DNA of 64,000 nt, from contig NW_024467119.1 of NCBI RefSeq assembly GCF_017591425.1, positions 26,013,001 through 26,077,000 on the forward strand, given 5' to 3'. Positions within the stretch are counted from its first letter, which is position 1. Each line of letters opens with the position of its first letter. Made by a program: the position numbers and the translations under genes. The notes beneath the pieces are model-generated. The model was not told the DNA's origin and did not search any database. It worked only from the letters and a program-made list of their open reading frames with translations. The DNA is from Ochotona curzoniae (lineage: Eukaryota > Chordata > Mammalia > Lagomorpha > Ochotonidae). Below are positions 23,993 to 35,400 of this stretch, piece after piece.

Positions 23993-24035
23993 CCTTCTCT
24001 CTCTCTGCAAATCTGCCTTTCAAATAAACATTTTT
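23672..24035 (+). repeat. Older composite C-SINE, inner part of arm A
   Basis: GCAGGGGCTGGTGATGG head, then a diverged body, then a second SINE-like 3' half (GAAGAAGCTCCTGGCTCTC to CAAATCTGCCTTTCAAATAA). It looks like two partial SINEs joined at AACTCTGGGAGACCC. Confidence 0.65.
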
Positions 24036-24036
24036 T

Positions 24037-24071
24037 AAATCTTATTTATTTATTTATTTATTTATTTATTA
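24037..24071. repeat. (TTTA)n microsatellite
   Basis: About eight ATTT units within A/T-rich SINE tail sequence. Confidence 0.9.
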
Positions 24072-24170
24072 TTAATGTAGGGATGACCAGTAGTTGGGAA
24101 GAGTGTAGCTAGAGAACAATAACAACATAATACAACTGCCAGATGTAAATGGTTAAAAGTTTCAATTTAA

Positions 24171-24478
24171 GGGTCTGGCATTGTGGAGCAAGTTGAGTTG
24201 CAAGCCTGTAGCACTAGTGTCCCATACGGGCACCAGCTCAAGTCCTGGCTGTTCCATGATGCTGGAAAAGCGGCAGAAGATGCCTAAATCCCTAGTTCTT
24301 ACATCCTTCTAGGAGAACCAGAAGAAACTCCTGGTTCTTGGCTTTAGCCTGGTTCAGTCCCAGTCCTTACAAACATGTGGAGAGTGGACTGGTAAATGGA
24401 AAATCTCTTGCTCTGTCCATCCTCTTTCTAACTCTGCGTTTTAAATAGATAAATGAATAAATAAATTAATTAATTTTA
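24171..24478 (+). mobile_element. Older C-SINE
   Basis: GGGTCTGGCATTGTGGAGC head, GAAGAAACTCCTGGTTCTTGG and a TAAATGAATAAATAAATT tail. Confidence 0.75.
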
Positions 24479-25311
24479 AGTGGTACTGCTACTTCTTTAA
24501 TGTCAAAATAAAGTTATCAATTGTGTACAGTTGGTGGGAGATAAATAAAATAACTTACAAAAGAGTTCTATGAACAGTTATGCAATCAATATAAGCCAGT
24601 TTGGTATCAAAGGATTAGGCAATAAAAAGATTAGAAAACTAAGCAGATTTTTAAATAACCAAGAATAGAATAATGCTTTTCAAGTTATACTTTAGCAGCA
24701 AAAAGCTGTGTATCCTACATATTCTGAAAATCTGAAACTTACACTTTTATTCATATCATAAAATAAACAATGAAGTGGAATTCATGGCAACTGGTTTCTT
24801 ATTGACTAATGTCAAATGAAAAGTAGAGGTCTTGGTAACAGGGAACATCACACTATTTGTGCACATAGCAAACTGCCCCCTCACCTTCCCAAGGCATGGT
24901 AAAATGTTTTCATTTGCAGGTAGTACCATGAAGCACGGAGCCCAGGGAACAGAGTGGTTTCTAAAATGCAGAAGGCACTTTGCATTTAACATGCAGCCAT
25001 TCTGATTCATTCCAAAAACTATCAGGCACTTATATGTGCCAAATATAGAGATACATCTAACGAGAAATGACACCCACTTGTTTTCTCAGTCTGTCGTGCA
25101 TTCAAGGTCCTTATAACTCCCCACATGACTCTCCAGATACAGTCAGTTAAGGCTCTACTAGAACTGCCTTGTTTTCTCAGCAGCAGAGACAGACTTTTCT
25201 CTGAGGCTTTTAATATCAGAAAGCCTCAAATTCCTGGCATTCCAAAACATGCAGGATAATGTCCTTTATGCAACCTGATCTCGCTTACAAAAAAAAGAAT
25301 GCCTTTTCTTG

Positions 25312-25640
25312 TGGCCAGTATATCAGGCTAATTCTCTGCGCATGGTGCCAGTATGCCATATAGGCGCTGGTTGAAGTCCTGGCTGCTCCATTTCTGATCC
25401 AGTTCCGTGTTGATGTCCTGGGAAAGCAGTGGAAGATGGCCCAAGCCCTTGAGCCTCTGCATCCATGCAGGAGACCCTGAAGAAGCTCCTGGAGCCTGGC
25501 TTTAGCCTGGCCCAGCCTTGGGATCTCTGAGCATCTGGGAGTGAACCAGCAGATGGTAGACACTTTCTCCTCACTATCCCCCACCCCAACTCTGACTTAG
25601 AAGTAAAATAGCTAAATCTTAAAAAAAAAAAAAAAAAAGG
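25312..25640 (+). mobile_element. Older C-SINE
   Basis: TCCTGGGAAAGCAGTGGAAG, CCCTGAAGAAGCTCCTGGAG, GAGTGAACCAGCAGATGG and a long A tail. Head diverged. Confidence 0.82.
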
Positions 25641-26409
25641 AAAAAGAAAAAGAAAGAAAACCCTTTCCTGTTTAGTCATTTTCTTACCCTGTATAATTTT
25701 TACACTGATATCACAAATTTTGAGTCTATTTGGTAACCCTGCTAGTAATTACTAACAATGCCTTGTTCTTGATAATTCATTAAATAGTGTTAAATTCTGT
25801 AGATAAAATTTAGGGCATGAGATGTTCAGTCTCAAGGGTTTGTTCCTATTCACAGAATGGAAACACAGGTATCCCTGTTCCATATAGGGCAAGAAGATTC
25901 AGAGCCCTGGCAAAAAATCACTTTGCCTTCGATATAAAGCATGGCTTTTACTGACTCAAAAATAGAACTCTGATGACTGATTTTGAGTTTGTGTTCCTGA
26001 CCTTTGCTAAATCAGGTGTGCTTCCCTTTTACTTTAATTCATGCACTCCTGAGTATCAACCCCCCCATCTCATTAATATTCAAACACCAGACTGCTGAAC
26101 ACAGGTTTTTTTTTTCTCAAAAGATAGGAAGAAAAAATGATGTGCAGACAGTCTCAAGATGCTGCTCTTCCAAAGGGAGTAGAATCTATCATTTCAAATG
26201 GTGGAGTTACCTCTCCTGAACCTCCACGGCCAAGGCCAAGGATCTGGTAAGTAGAGACATGTGCCTCTGCCCAACAAAGGGGCAGGGAGTCCTGCTGCAT
26301 GGTCAGACTCAGGTCAGGATGCTGTGGATCCTGGCCCACAGCAGAGACACTAGCCCCGAAGACAGAATGCTGCCGCCCTTGGACAGCCTTCCCAAGGCAG
26401 ACACAGTAC

Positions 26410-26566
26410 CTCTGGAGCCCGGGTTTCTAGGGGCTCGTTATCATCACTGTCACTTGAACTGCTCTCGCTCTCCGAGTCTGAGGAGCTGTCTGAGTCACTG
26501 GTGCTCTCTGACTCGGCACTGCTGGAATGTGCTGATGCCACTGGTTGTGGAAGCGACTGGGGTGCA
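26410..26566 (-). CDS. AFF1: AFF1 exon 10, acidic serine-rich transactivation segment
   Basis: 157 nt: one base ending a Ser codon, then APQSLPQPVASAHSSSAESE, STSDSDSSSDSESESSSSDS, DDNEPLETRAPE, phase 0 end. Acceptor CTTTGCAG, donor CAGAG|GTACTG. This is the pSer transactivation region, rich in casein-kinase-type acidic serines. It is closely matched to human AFF1. It lies inside the interval bracketed by the inverted duplication (arms at 23414 and 29738). Confidence 0.96.
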
Positions 26567-27302
26567 CTGCAAAGCAACCAAGAGATCAAATCAGACACTC
26601 TGCAAAGTGGACCTCTGCCCTTTTTAGTCCCTGCCTATTTTCTTGCTATTTGGAAGAGCAGGGCAAGTATTATCTAACATAAATTGTATCAGCCGCATGA
26701 GAGAGGCCTACAGTATTTTACGAAAACATGTATAACATACAACACTTTTTAAAACGGGTAACTGCATAAGAGAAGCTGTGCAATCTCACTGTGAAGGACA
26801 ATCCAAGTTCTGTGCAAAGTATAAATGTAAGTAGATGCTGAGTGCTTTATGTTCTAGGCTGGTAAAACGTGGGGGCGGGGGAACTGTTTTTCTAAATAGC
26901 TTCATTAGAACACATCTATTCTCACACGTACTGTGTCTGCTTTTATTAACTGTAAAGCAGAATAAGGAAGTTGCAACTTGGATGGATCAAAAGGTGCAAG
27001 ATATTTACAACTTAGTGTTTTTATGTTTGTTGATCCTTGCTATTCATGACCTATAAAAATTGATTTATAAAAGGAAAACCATCAAAATAAAACCTCCTTA
27101 GAGCCTCTACATTAGATTTAGTTGTACAATATCCAAAGACCACTAACTATTAATAGTACTCCTTCTGTGAACTCCAAAGTGACTCATCCACATCTTTTGG
27201 GCAGAATTACAAAATAGGTCATTCTTCATGAGTGGCTTAAGGATCGTCCTACAATACCAACCAAAATAGAGATAACCACTCCAAGCTTTAAGAATAGGGC
27301 AA

Positions 27303-27607
27303 GGGTCCAGCATAGTGGCCTAGTAGCTAAAGCCCTCATCTGGCATGTACCAGAATCTCAAATGGGTGCCAGTTCATGTTCTGATGGCCCCATTCCCATC
27401 AAGCTCCCTGCTGGGAGCCTGGGAAAGTAGCCAAGGATGGTCCAAAGCCTTGGGACCCTGCACCCACATGGGAAACCCAGAAGAGGCTCCTGGCTTTGGA
27501 TCGGCTCAGCTATGGCTGTTGTAGCCACTAAAGAGAGTTAATCAGCAGATGAAAGATCTTTCTCTCTCTGTATATCTGACTTTCCAATAAAAATAAATAA
27601 ATAAAAT
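27303..27607 (+). mobile_element. C-SINE
   Basis: GGGTCCAGCATAGTGGCC head, standard body, AATAAAAATAAATAAATAAA tail. Clear full-length copy. Confidence 0.88.
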
Positions 27608-28469
27608 ACACATTGTTAACACTTCTGGACATACATGGAATTTCAAAACATACATGATTAAAATCTTGCCCCAAACAGTATTAACTAAAGCAGTAAATCA
27701 TTAACCATAGCACTGAAAGCACCCAAATCTACCAACAATATTGCCAAAATAAATTCAATAACACAATAGTGTAATATTAGAATAAAATTAAATAGTAATC
27801 AGAAGTTGAAGTAATTTTAAAACAAGCACACTAAAACCATTGCATAATTTCCTCAGGAAAAAAATGCCTGTTCAAGTTTGTGAGCTTGTCCCTGCTGTGA
27901 CTGAGTCAAAGCCAGAGAGGATCCGCATGGGACATGTTTTCAATGCTACTCCTGCCTTGATTTACCTTGACCTTGTGTTTTCCTTTGTTTTTTAAATATT
28001 TTATCAATAGTCATGACCCACCAGAAATTCCTAAAAAAAGTCATTAAAATTTACAAGCCAATCTTCTGAGTCCATAAGCTTTTCATTATGTCAGAGGATC
28101 CTTTCAAGTTAACCAGAACACTTTTGATATAAAATCTCCAGGTTTTTACTGTTGATACTGTCTCTGAAGAAATGAGCACGCATTAAGCGAACAAAATAGT
28201 TTAGCCATGCTTATGACAGGCAGGTATTTAGGATACTAAACAATTAAATTCAGCAGGAAAATAATAGCTCAAACCTTTCTCACTTCCTAACACTGCAGCA
28301 TCACATTTCCTAAAGGACGCTGGCTTGTTTACAAAGAAAAACCTGCCATTTTCCATCACAGGCTGCTGGGTCAAAAAGCAGTTGAAATAATTTTAAATTT
28401 TCTGTAACTCTTAAAAAAACAAACTGTAATATAAAAACAAGTTTTAGAAACAATTTAGCTCAATGTTTA

Positions 28470-28683
28470 AAATCAGGTTGGTGAGCCCTGGCTATGTAGC
28501 TATTTGGGGAATGAACCAGCAGAAGAAAGATTTCTCTCTTCCTCCCTAACTCTTGCAAATAAGTCTTAAAACAGCAAATTGCCCAGATCTGACAGCAGAA
28601 TCTGGGGAGTGAATCAGAGAATGGAAGATTCCTCTCTCTATTTTGCTTACTCTGCCCTTTCAAATAAATAAATCTTAAAACAC
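28470..28683 (+). repeat. Two truncated C-SINE 3' ends in tandem
   Basis: Two SINE 3' pieces follow one another: TGGGGAATGAACCAGCAGAAG with a CTCTTGCAAATAA end, then TGGGGAGTGAATCAGAGAATG with a CAAATAAATAAATCTT end. Confidence 0.65.
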
Positions 28684-29018
28684 AACATAGACACAGAATA
28701 ACTCTGTCAACTTGATTAAAACTGTTCAAATACTGGTCACATTGCATGGATAACAAAACAAAGTTTTAAGCTCACTTTTTAACTCTTAAAATGGAACACC
28801 CAAACTAGCAAAGCAGGTGCGTATGGACAATGACAGTTTTACAGAGTTTTAACAAGTTCTCTCCAGTTGACTTATCAAACTGGTACTCTCCTTTAACTGT
28901 GATCCTCTAGGTACTGTCCCATGAAGAAACTATGAGAGTACCAAGGCATTTTTTTACATCTGGTTGTTAAAACAATGCAAATATTCTATACAGATCAAAG
29001 GAAACCAGCCCACATTAC

Positions 29019-29056
29019 CTTGGAGGTGCAGCTGAAGAAGGTGGCTTCTCTGGGGT
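29019..29056 (-). CDS. AFF1: AFF1 exon 9 (38-nt microexon)
   Basis: 38 nt in phase 0: TPEKPPSSAAPP plus AG of a Ser codon finished in exon 10. Acceptor CATCTAG, donor CCAAG|GTAATG. A tiny Pro/Ser linker before the acidic serine region. Its length is not a multiple of three, so skipping would shift the frame. Confidence 0.93.
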
Positions 29057-29182
29057 CTAGATGTTCACAGTAAGTGGGAGGAGGACAAAGGAAAGAACAA
29101 AGCATACGTTAGGATAAACAGCTCAGATACACCAGATGGATTGAAACAGATTCCTGGGAAAGATGCGGTACACAAAGCTTAC
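29057..29182 (-). other. AFF1: AFF1 intron 8 (126 bp)
   Basis: The shortest intron seen. It separates two microexons, so exons 8 and 9 are probably recognised together. Confidence 0.88.
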
Positions 29183-29240
29183 TTGTTCATCATTGTCACT
29201 GTCCTCACTGTCACTGAGCTGAAGGTCGTCCTCAAGCATG
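29183..29240 (-). CDS. AFF1: AFF1 exon 8
   Basis: 58 nt: one base ending a Ser codon, then MLEDDLQLSDSEDSDNDEQ, phase 0 end. Acceptor CCATTTCAG, donor CAA|GTAAGC. The acidic DDLQLSDSEDSD box is a strong family signature at the start of the transactivation region. Confidence 0.96.
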
Positions 29241-29737
29241 CTGAAATGGACAGGGACAGATACAACGTAAGGCCTGGAATAATTTCTATTAGCTTTTAAA
29301 AGCATTAAAATGGGATATGTTCAATGATTCAAAAAGAAGCACAGGGTATGTGAAAGCTTCAGATTTGCATCAAGTGTTTTACTTTTCTGCAAATACAAAT
29401 TTTACAGTTATAAAACAAGAACTATTTCAGTCCAAATCCTTTACCAGTTCAAAACTCAATCTTTCACACGGTATGAATAACGAAGCAAAACTATTATTGA
29501 ACAGACAACTGATTCCACACAAGACCAGTTTCCATCTACTAACCAGTGAAGACAGCATCACTCTCACACACACACGGCATCGTGCTGTGCCCAAAACATA
29601 GCTGTTTTTAAGTAGCTATATTTACAGAGTAGCCAACACTTTTGAATTTATTTAGAAACTTATCAAAGATTTGTTTTAGTATGTTTGTTGGTAAAAGTAG
29701 TTCAGTAGTTCCTTGGCAAATTACAGAGAGAAAAGAA

Positions 29738-30318
29738 TAGAGAATGTCTTCTACCCACTGGTTTACTTCCCAAATGGCTGCATTACCAGAGCTGAGGTGA
29801 TCTGAAGCTGAGAGCCAGGAGCTTCTTCAGGGTCTCCCAGAGTTATTTCGTTGAAGGGCAAAGTTATAGAGTAAGAAAGTATTTCACTCTACTGGGTTAC
29901 TTCCTAAACACCCAGGCCAAACCTGGGAACCTGGAACTCCACCTGCGTCTCCTACATGGTGGCAGAGGCCCCAGGACTCCAGCTGACAGTTGCGTGTGCT
30001 GTCAGAGCTAAGAACAATGGCTTTGCCCACGGAGTCCCATTACCAGCCCCTGCTTTCTTTAAAAAAAAAAAAGGGGGGGTGCCTGGCATGGTAGCCTAAT
30101 GGCTAAGGTCCTCTCCTTGCACGTGCCCATATGCTGGGATGCCCTATAGGTGCCAGTTCTAATGCTGGCGACCCTGCTTCCCATCCAGCTCCCTATTTGT
30201 GGCCTGGGAAAGCGATGGAGGATAGCCCCAAGCCTTGGGACCCTGCATCTGTGGAGGAGGCCCGGAAGAAGTTCCTTGTTCCTGGCTTTGGATTGGCTCA
30301 GCTCCATCCGTTGCGGCC
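29738..30318 (-). repeat. Inverted duplication, arm B
   Basis: Reverse complement of 23414-23992 with the same SINE/SINE junction and homopolymer joint (A-run then GGGGGGG here). Lies in intron 7, while arm A is in intron 10. Confidence 0.92.
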
Positions 30319-30415
30319 ACTAGGGAAGTGAATCATCGGACAGAATGATCTTCCTCTGTCCCTCCTCCTCTCTCCATACCTGATTTTGCAATAAAAATAA
30401 AATAAATCTTTAAAA
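30077..30415 (+). mobile_element. Young-type C-SINE, outer part of arm B
   Basis: TGCCTGGCATGGTAGCC head, full body, AATAAAAATAAAATAAATC tail. Its last about 90 bp diverge more from arm A than the rest does. Confidence 0.88.
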
Positions 30416-31030
30416 AAATGTACTGGAATTTAACACAGTCACCAGTGTTTTCTGACTAGGGGAAGGATAACAGAACCTTCCAGAAACCTGGGTTTTTGAC
30501 ATTACCAGGTATGACGTAATATAAGGCAACACGGTATTGGTGCAAGAGGAGGTATTTTTCTTAACTTTTTTCATAAAAAGTATTACATCTACAATGCTTT
30601 ATAAAAGTTATTTAAAATCCATAATCAAGTTTTGCTAATACTGAAAATTAGTCATGAATGTGATTAACTTTTTAAAAATTCTACCTATGATTGAGGAAAA
30701 TGTAGCTTGATGGCATCTGAGGGATTGTGAGAGCTAAGAAAATGCATTTAAGAAATCAGCTGTTGGTGAGCACAGGGACTTGGCTTCTGGCCCTCTGCAC
30801 TCATGGCCTGGAGCCTGCTGACAACTCGCTCAGAACTGTTCAGATACAACAGGCGCAGGGGTCAGCGACTAATGAGAAAAAAACCAGGTGTATTTTCAAT
30901 GATATTGCTAATCCTTGAATTCTGTTCTATAGTAAACAAAATGTTACCAAAGCCATAAGCCTTCCAGCTGGTCCTGTGCGCACATACAATATGGAACTAC
31001 ACCAGAACTAGAGTATGAGGAGAACTGATT

Positions 31031-31272
31031 AGGCCAGCGTGGTGGTGGAACAGGCTAATCTTCCTAGGAAAGCAGCGGAGGATAGCTCAAGTCCCTGGGT
31101 CCCTGCACCCACGTGGGAGACCCAGAAGGAAGCCCCAGGCTCCTGGCGTGGGATTGGCTCAGCTCCAGCCATTGTGGCCTTTTGGGAAGTAAATCGACAG
31201 ATAGAGGATCTCTCTGTCTCTTATTTCTGCAAATCTGACTTAAAACTATAAGAAATAAATCTATAAAGGAAA
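31031..31272 (+). mobile_element. C-SINE with internal deletion
   Basis: The short head GGCCAGCGTGGTGG joins directly to GGAAAGCAGCGGAGGATAGC, so the first body segment is missing. 3' half standard. Confidence 0.8.
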
Positions 31273-31463
31273 AAAAAAAGTGGGGGAGACTGATACATAA
31301 AACAAGTTCTATCTTCTTAAGTGCCCAATAAAAACCATCCTGTCCACAAAATTACAGTAGCTGTTATATAAGAAAATAATGATGGAGATATTTCTCTAAT
31401 AAAATTATGATTCAAGCGGGGACAGGGGAAGCTCCAGAAATTTCTAGTTAGTATTGTACATTT

Positions 31464-31801
31464 TTAAAAATCATTTTTTTTAGCACTTATTTATTTTTAT
31501 TGGAAAGTCAGATACACAGAGAGGATGAGAGACAGGGAAAAGAGCGTCTGTCTGCTGCTTCACTTCCCAAGTGGTTGCTATGGCCACAGCTGAGCCAATC
31601 CAAAGCCAGGAGACAGAAGCCTCCTCTGGGTCTCCCACACAGGCGCAGGGTCCCAAGGCTTGGGGCTTCCTCGACTGCTTTCCCAGGCCACAAGCAGGGA
31701 GCTGGACAGGAGGCCGGCCACTGGGATAAGAACCTGTGCCATAGGAGCTCACGGCATGTGCAAGGTGAGGACTTTAGCCACTAGGCTACTGTACTGGGCC
31801 C
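31464..31801 (-). mobile_element. Full-length young C-SINE
   Basis: Minus orientation with a CTACTGTACTGGGCCC head at right. Near-perfect duplication AGTATTRTACATTT at 31450-31463 and 31802-31815. Confidence 0.92.
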
Positions 31802-33625
31802 AGTATTATACATTTCTAAGAGTGAAGGCACACCGACAGAAAAAAAAAATGTAGCAAAATACAAGCAAACAAGAACAAGTAAAGTAACTCCCAATCTGCT
31901 CTCAAAATGAAGTTTGCAAATGTCAGATTCATCTCTGCAAATATCAATAGTATCCACATTTAGCCAGTGTAACTGACAGAAATTTCTGATCCAAGTCATG
32001 GATTCCATGAAGAAAAAAATAAAATGGGAAAAAAAAATCATGAAAATCAAGTTTTAAAAAATAAATATAACAATAATGTATTTAGCATGCCACATGAATG
32101 ACTTTCACGAAAACAGGGAAAAGGCCATGCATCTAATTTTTAAGCTCTTAGGCTTCGAGGTTCCTTCAGTTGGTTTGGTGAGGCAGATGTTCAGGTTTCA
32201 AGCCTCTTCTGGGACAAATTCTGGTGGTTGGGAACTTCTGAAGTTATCTTCATGTTCTGGTAGGGGCCTGGATGGTTCACATCCCCACTTCCTTCTCTGG
32301 ACACTGCCCTTACCCCTCTGATTCTGCTGAAAAGCATGTCTTCCTTCTTTGTACATGTTTTACGTGACACAATAATTTGAGGCCAGAATATGTATGACAG
32401 AACCAAGAGAATTATGAGACATTGACTTGAGAAAGTAATTACTGTGATTCGGTTCCGGGGAAAAAGGCAGTGGTTACTTCTGCAAATTTGCCAGGAGAAG
32501 GAGAAAACTGCTAGCATGCGTTAAGGCTAAGGGTATGAGAGACCTGTGTGGTAAAGGTTAGATAGACCAGCTTTATTCTGACAGTGCCATTCTGCTTGAG
32601 CATATCAACCAGCTAGGCGTTAAAGAGCACTAAATTTTGGACTTAGACAACCTCACAGTGTCACGTAGACCAGAAATCCTATTATCTTTACCCAGGAAAC
32701 AAAACATTTAATGGAGAGATCCAAAGTAAATGTGCAAATGGATGAGAATTCCAAAACAAGCAAACAAGCAAAAAGCCAAAGCCCCATCTTCACCCTCCAT
32801 TTTGTTGAGTTTTGATGAAGGAACAGAGATGTAGAGATCCCAGAGTCCTTAAATGGTGCCAAAGCCAACCAGCAACCAGAACAATAGGAACCAACCAGTG
32901 TATTTCCCAATATGCATCTTCTTTTGGGTTGCTGATGAGATTAACATGGGGAATGCCAGATTCTCCGCTTGAAACTGAAGCCTTCTGGTGTGTTTGTTCA
33001 GGGTGCAGATGTTTAAGATCATCAAGGAGCCAGAATGCAAAATTTGTTCCATGTTATAGGAGATGTCTTTGCTCTAGCCAATATGAGTCACAACAGTGAG
33101 AATATTTAACTGATAGAATTACATCCAAGTCCCAGAACTCAGCAAGAGCAAGACCTGGATTTAAAATAAAACAATAACCATACTACTGGAAACAAACAAA
33201 AACACCCACAAATATCCTGGGATTTTTTTGTTCGTTTGTTTTTTTGTTTTGTTTTGTCTTTTTTTTTTCACTTTATGAAAATAAACCTACTTTAAATCTT
33301 ACTTTACGTGGTCAGGCAACTAATTTTATTTCAAAACTCCAAAGCAAAATAGTTATTTCAAAGCATATGACCACCTTTGGCACTGTTCAAAGGAAGCTAA
33401 ATTGCTTCTTTGAACCATGATGTAGGTTTAACCACATGTTACATTATTGGTTAGGTAAACTTTTTACCTAAAGGTTAAACAATCTGCCAATCCTTTGTAC
33501 CAGTGCATTCTTTAAGCAGCTGGGGTAGTACAGCTCAGAGAGCCAAGTACAGGTTCCAGCAGGTATTTCTCAGTGAGTCAGTGCAACTGTTACTGTGTGA
33601 AGACAGCAAGGCAAGTCTTCACTTC

Positions 33626-33715
33626 TTTTCACATCTAAGTACGGAACTTTTCACATCTAAGTACGGGACTTTTCACATCTAAGTACTGGACTTTTCACAT
33701 CTAAGTACGGGACTT
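33626..33715. repeat. 22-bp tandem repeat, about four copies
   Basis: Unit TTTTCACATCTAAGTACGGG, plus AC, repeated head to tail with single-base variants in copies 1 and 3. There are no spacers between units. Confidence 0.93.
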
Positions 33716-34839
33716 GACCAAAGCTTTCAGTGTCAATATTCTGCAACACCTCAATCCAAGACCCTCAAATAATTACAAAACAAAAACAACAACAACAACA
33801 AAATGTGCTTTTTGCATAACATTTTAATGTAATCATTTTGAAAACAAGCAAGCAAAGGCGAGACCACAGTAGTTATTTGCAATTGATAACCACTACCATG
33901 GAATTAGGTGTGTTTAAAATGTTAAGAAAGGCAATCCATTTCAGAAATCTTTACCAAACCTGTAAAACACAATGTTCCCAACTTGGAAACTAACTTAGGA
34001 ATGGGATGGGTGATAAAGTGCAGGGGGGTGGGCATCAGATTAGCCATTCTATCAAGTGTCTTTTTTGACACATGGCACAATAAGGAGTAAAATGCTACAT
34101 AAGAGATGATAGGAGCTTCCAGATCATGAATGAGGCTCTCTATACAATAAAGAAAAGTGAAGACATATCTGTTAAGTAACATAAGGGCAATTCTTCAAAT
34201 CCTCTGTCGTCAAATTAATGGAGAGACTGTCTATGGGAGATATAGCTAACAACACAGAGGAAACTGACTCACTAACATGATTTACCTTAGTTAAATAAGT
34301 TAATGGGTGATAGGGTAAATGAGAACAACCATACAGGTATACATGAGGGATAACCCAAAGTTAAATAAATAAAATTGATCAGGACGGCAAATAAGATATA
34401 GTGCAAAGGTGACACTTCTTGAAACAGAAATAAAGTCCAGAAAACTTATTACATAAAATCACATCTATAAATAGAGCCTGTAGGTGTTCCATCCAGTCTG
34501 TAGGTGTTCAATCAAGTCTTCCACATTTATTCTGTGAACTTACCATGCGCATGCACTGTTGTAGACTGCCTGGGAATCAAGCTGAAGCAGAAAACTAAAA
34601 ATCCCAGCCTGTGATGCTTTCTATTACAAAGGCAGGGAATAAACTCCAATAACTTCCTCAACAATGCACAAGCCCAGGCTCAGGTAAAAGGATGGAGAGT
34701 GGAGGGTTGTGTGTTACACAAATGTTATGGGGAGTGATCAGGGTATGGAGATCAGGAGAGAGACCAAAGTGACCACAAAGGAAGGGATGAAAAAGGAACG
34801 GTAGGGGAAAAGAGTTATTGTAAGGAGACTGACCCCACA

Positions 34840-35400
34840 GTCCTGGACTCAATACCACCTAGGATGCCTGCTAACCCAGTGCTGCCTCAAACAGGTCTCT
34901 GTTCTCTTGAATACTTGGTTACCCAGTACTAGTAACCTCCAAGTTCTTATCCCCTTAAATCCCACTTAGCTAATCAAGCTTAGTGACTTTCAGGTTTGAA
35001 TTGCGCACTCCACCAGTCCCTTGAGGCATGTACTCTGGTGTCCACCTTACAGCCTACAGCCGCATCTGCCAATCCCCACTCCCACATTCCTTATATCCCT
35101 ACCCCGAGGCCATTAAAGATGACCTTCCCTTTTGTTCTCTCTTCTTTCTCTCCTTGTACTGTCTCTGCTCTTCTCCTTGTCCTCTGCTTTGCTCTGTCTC
35201 TCTTTGTTTGCTCTGTTCTCACCTTCTCCCTACCCAACGCTACCACCATCACTGAAATAAAGACCTTTTGTGTGGACACTTGCTGTATCCAGTGTCTTGG
35301 GTTTGTGGGGGGAAAAAAAGGTCCTAGGGGTCCTGGTGGGGTGGGGGCAGGAGGGGTGGTACAGGAGTATGAATATTGTAAGCAGACCACACCTTGCTAG
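34840..35400 (+). mobile_element. Possible solo LTR of an endogenous retrovirus
   Basis: An LTR-like order is visible on the plus strand: CTTATATCCC (TATA-like, about 35089), a long pyrimidine-rich stretch, GAAATAAAGACC (poly-A signal, about 35255) and then a TGTGTGGAC/TGGGTTTGTGGGG segment like an R/U5. No gag, pol or env frame adjoins. Boundaries and target duplication could not be fixed, so family and limits are uncertain. Confidence 0.35.

Larger units (their letters stand above)
20176..26409 (-). other. AFF1: AFF1 intron 10
   Basis: 6.2 kb, repeat-dense. It contains old and young C-SINEs, a U2 snRNA pseudogene (22808-22992), inverted-duplication arm A (23414-23992) and a (TTTA)n run near 24037. 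20640-22140 and 25640-26400 show nothing recognisable. Confidence 0.75.
26567..29018 (-). other. AFF1: AFF1 intron 9
   Basis: 2.45 kb, with one young C-SINE (27303-27607) and truncated SINE 3' ends at 28470-28683. The rest is A/T-rich with nothing recognised. Confidence 0.75.

Noticed and set aside
33626..33715. CRISPR-like repeats
   Set aside because: The units are head to tail with no spacers and lie in a mammalian intron; a simple tandem repeat.
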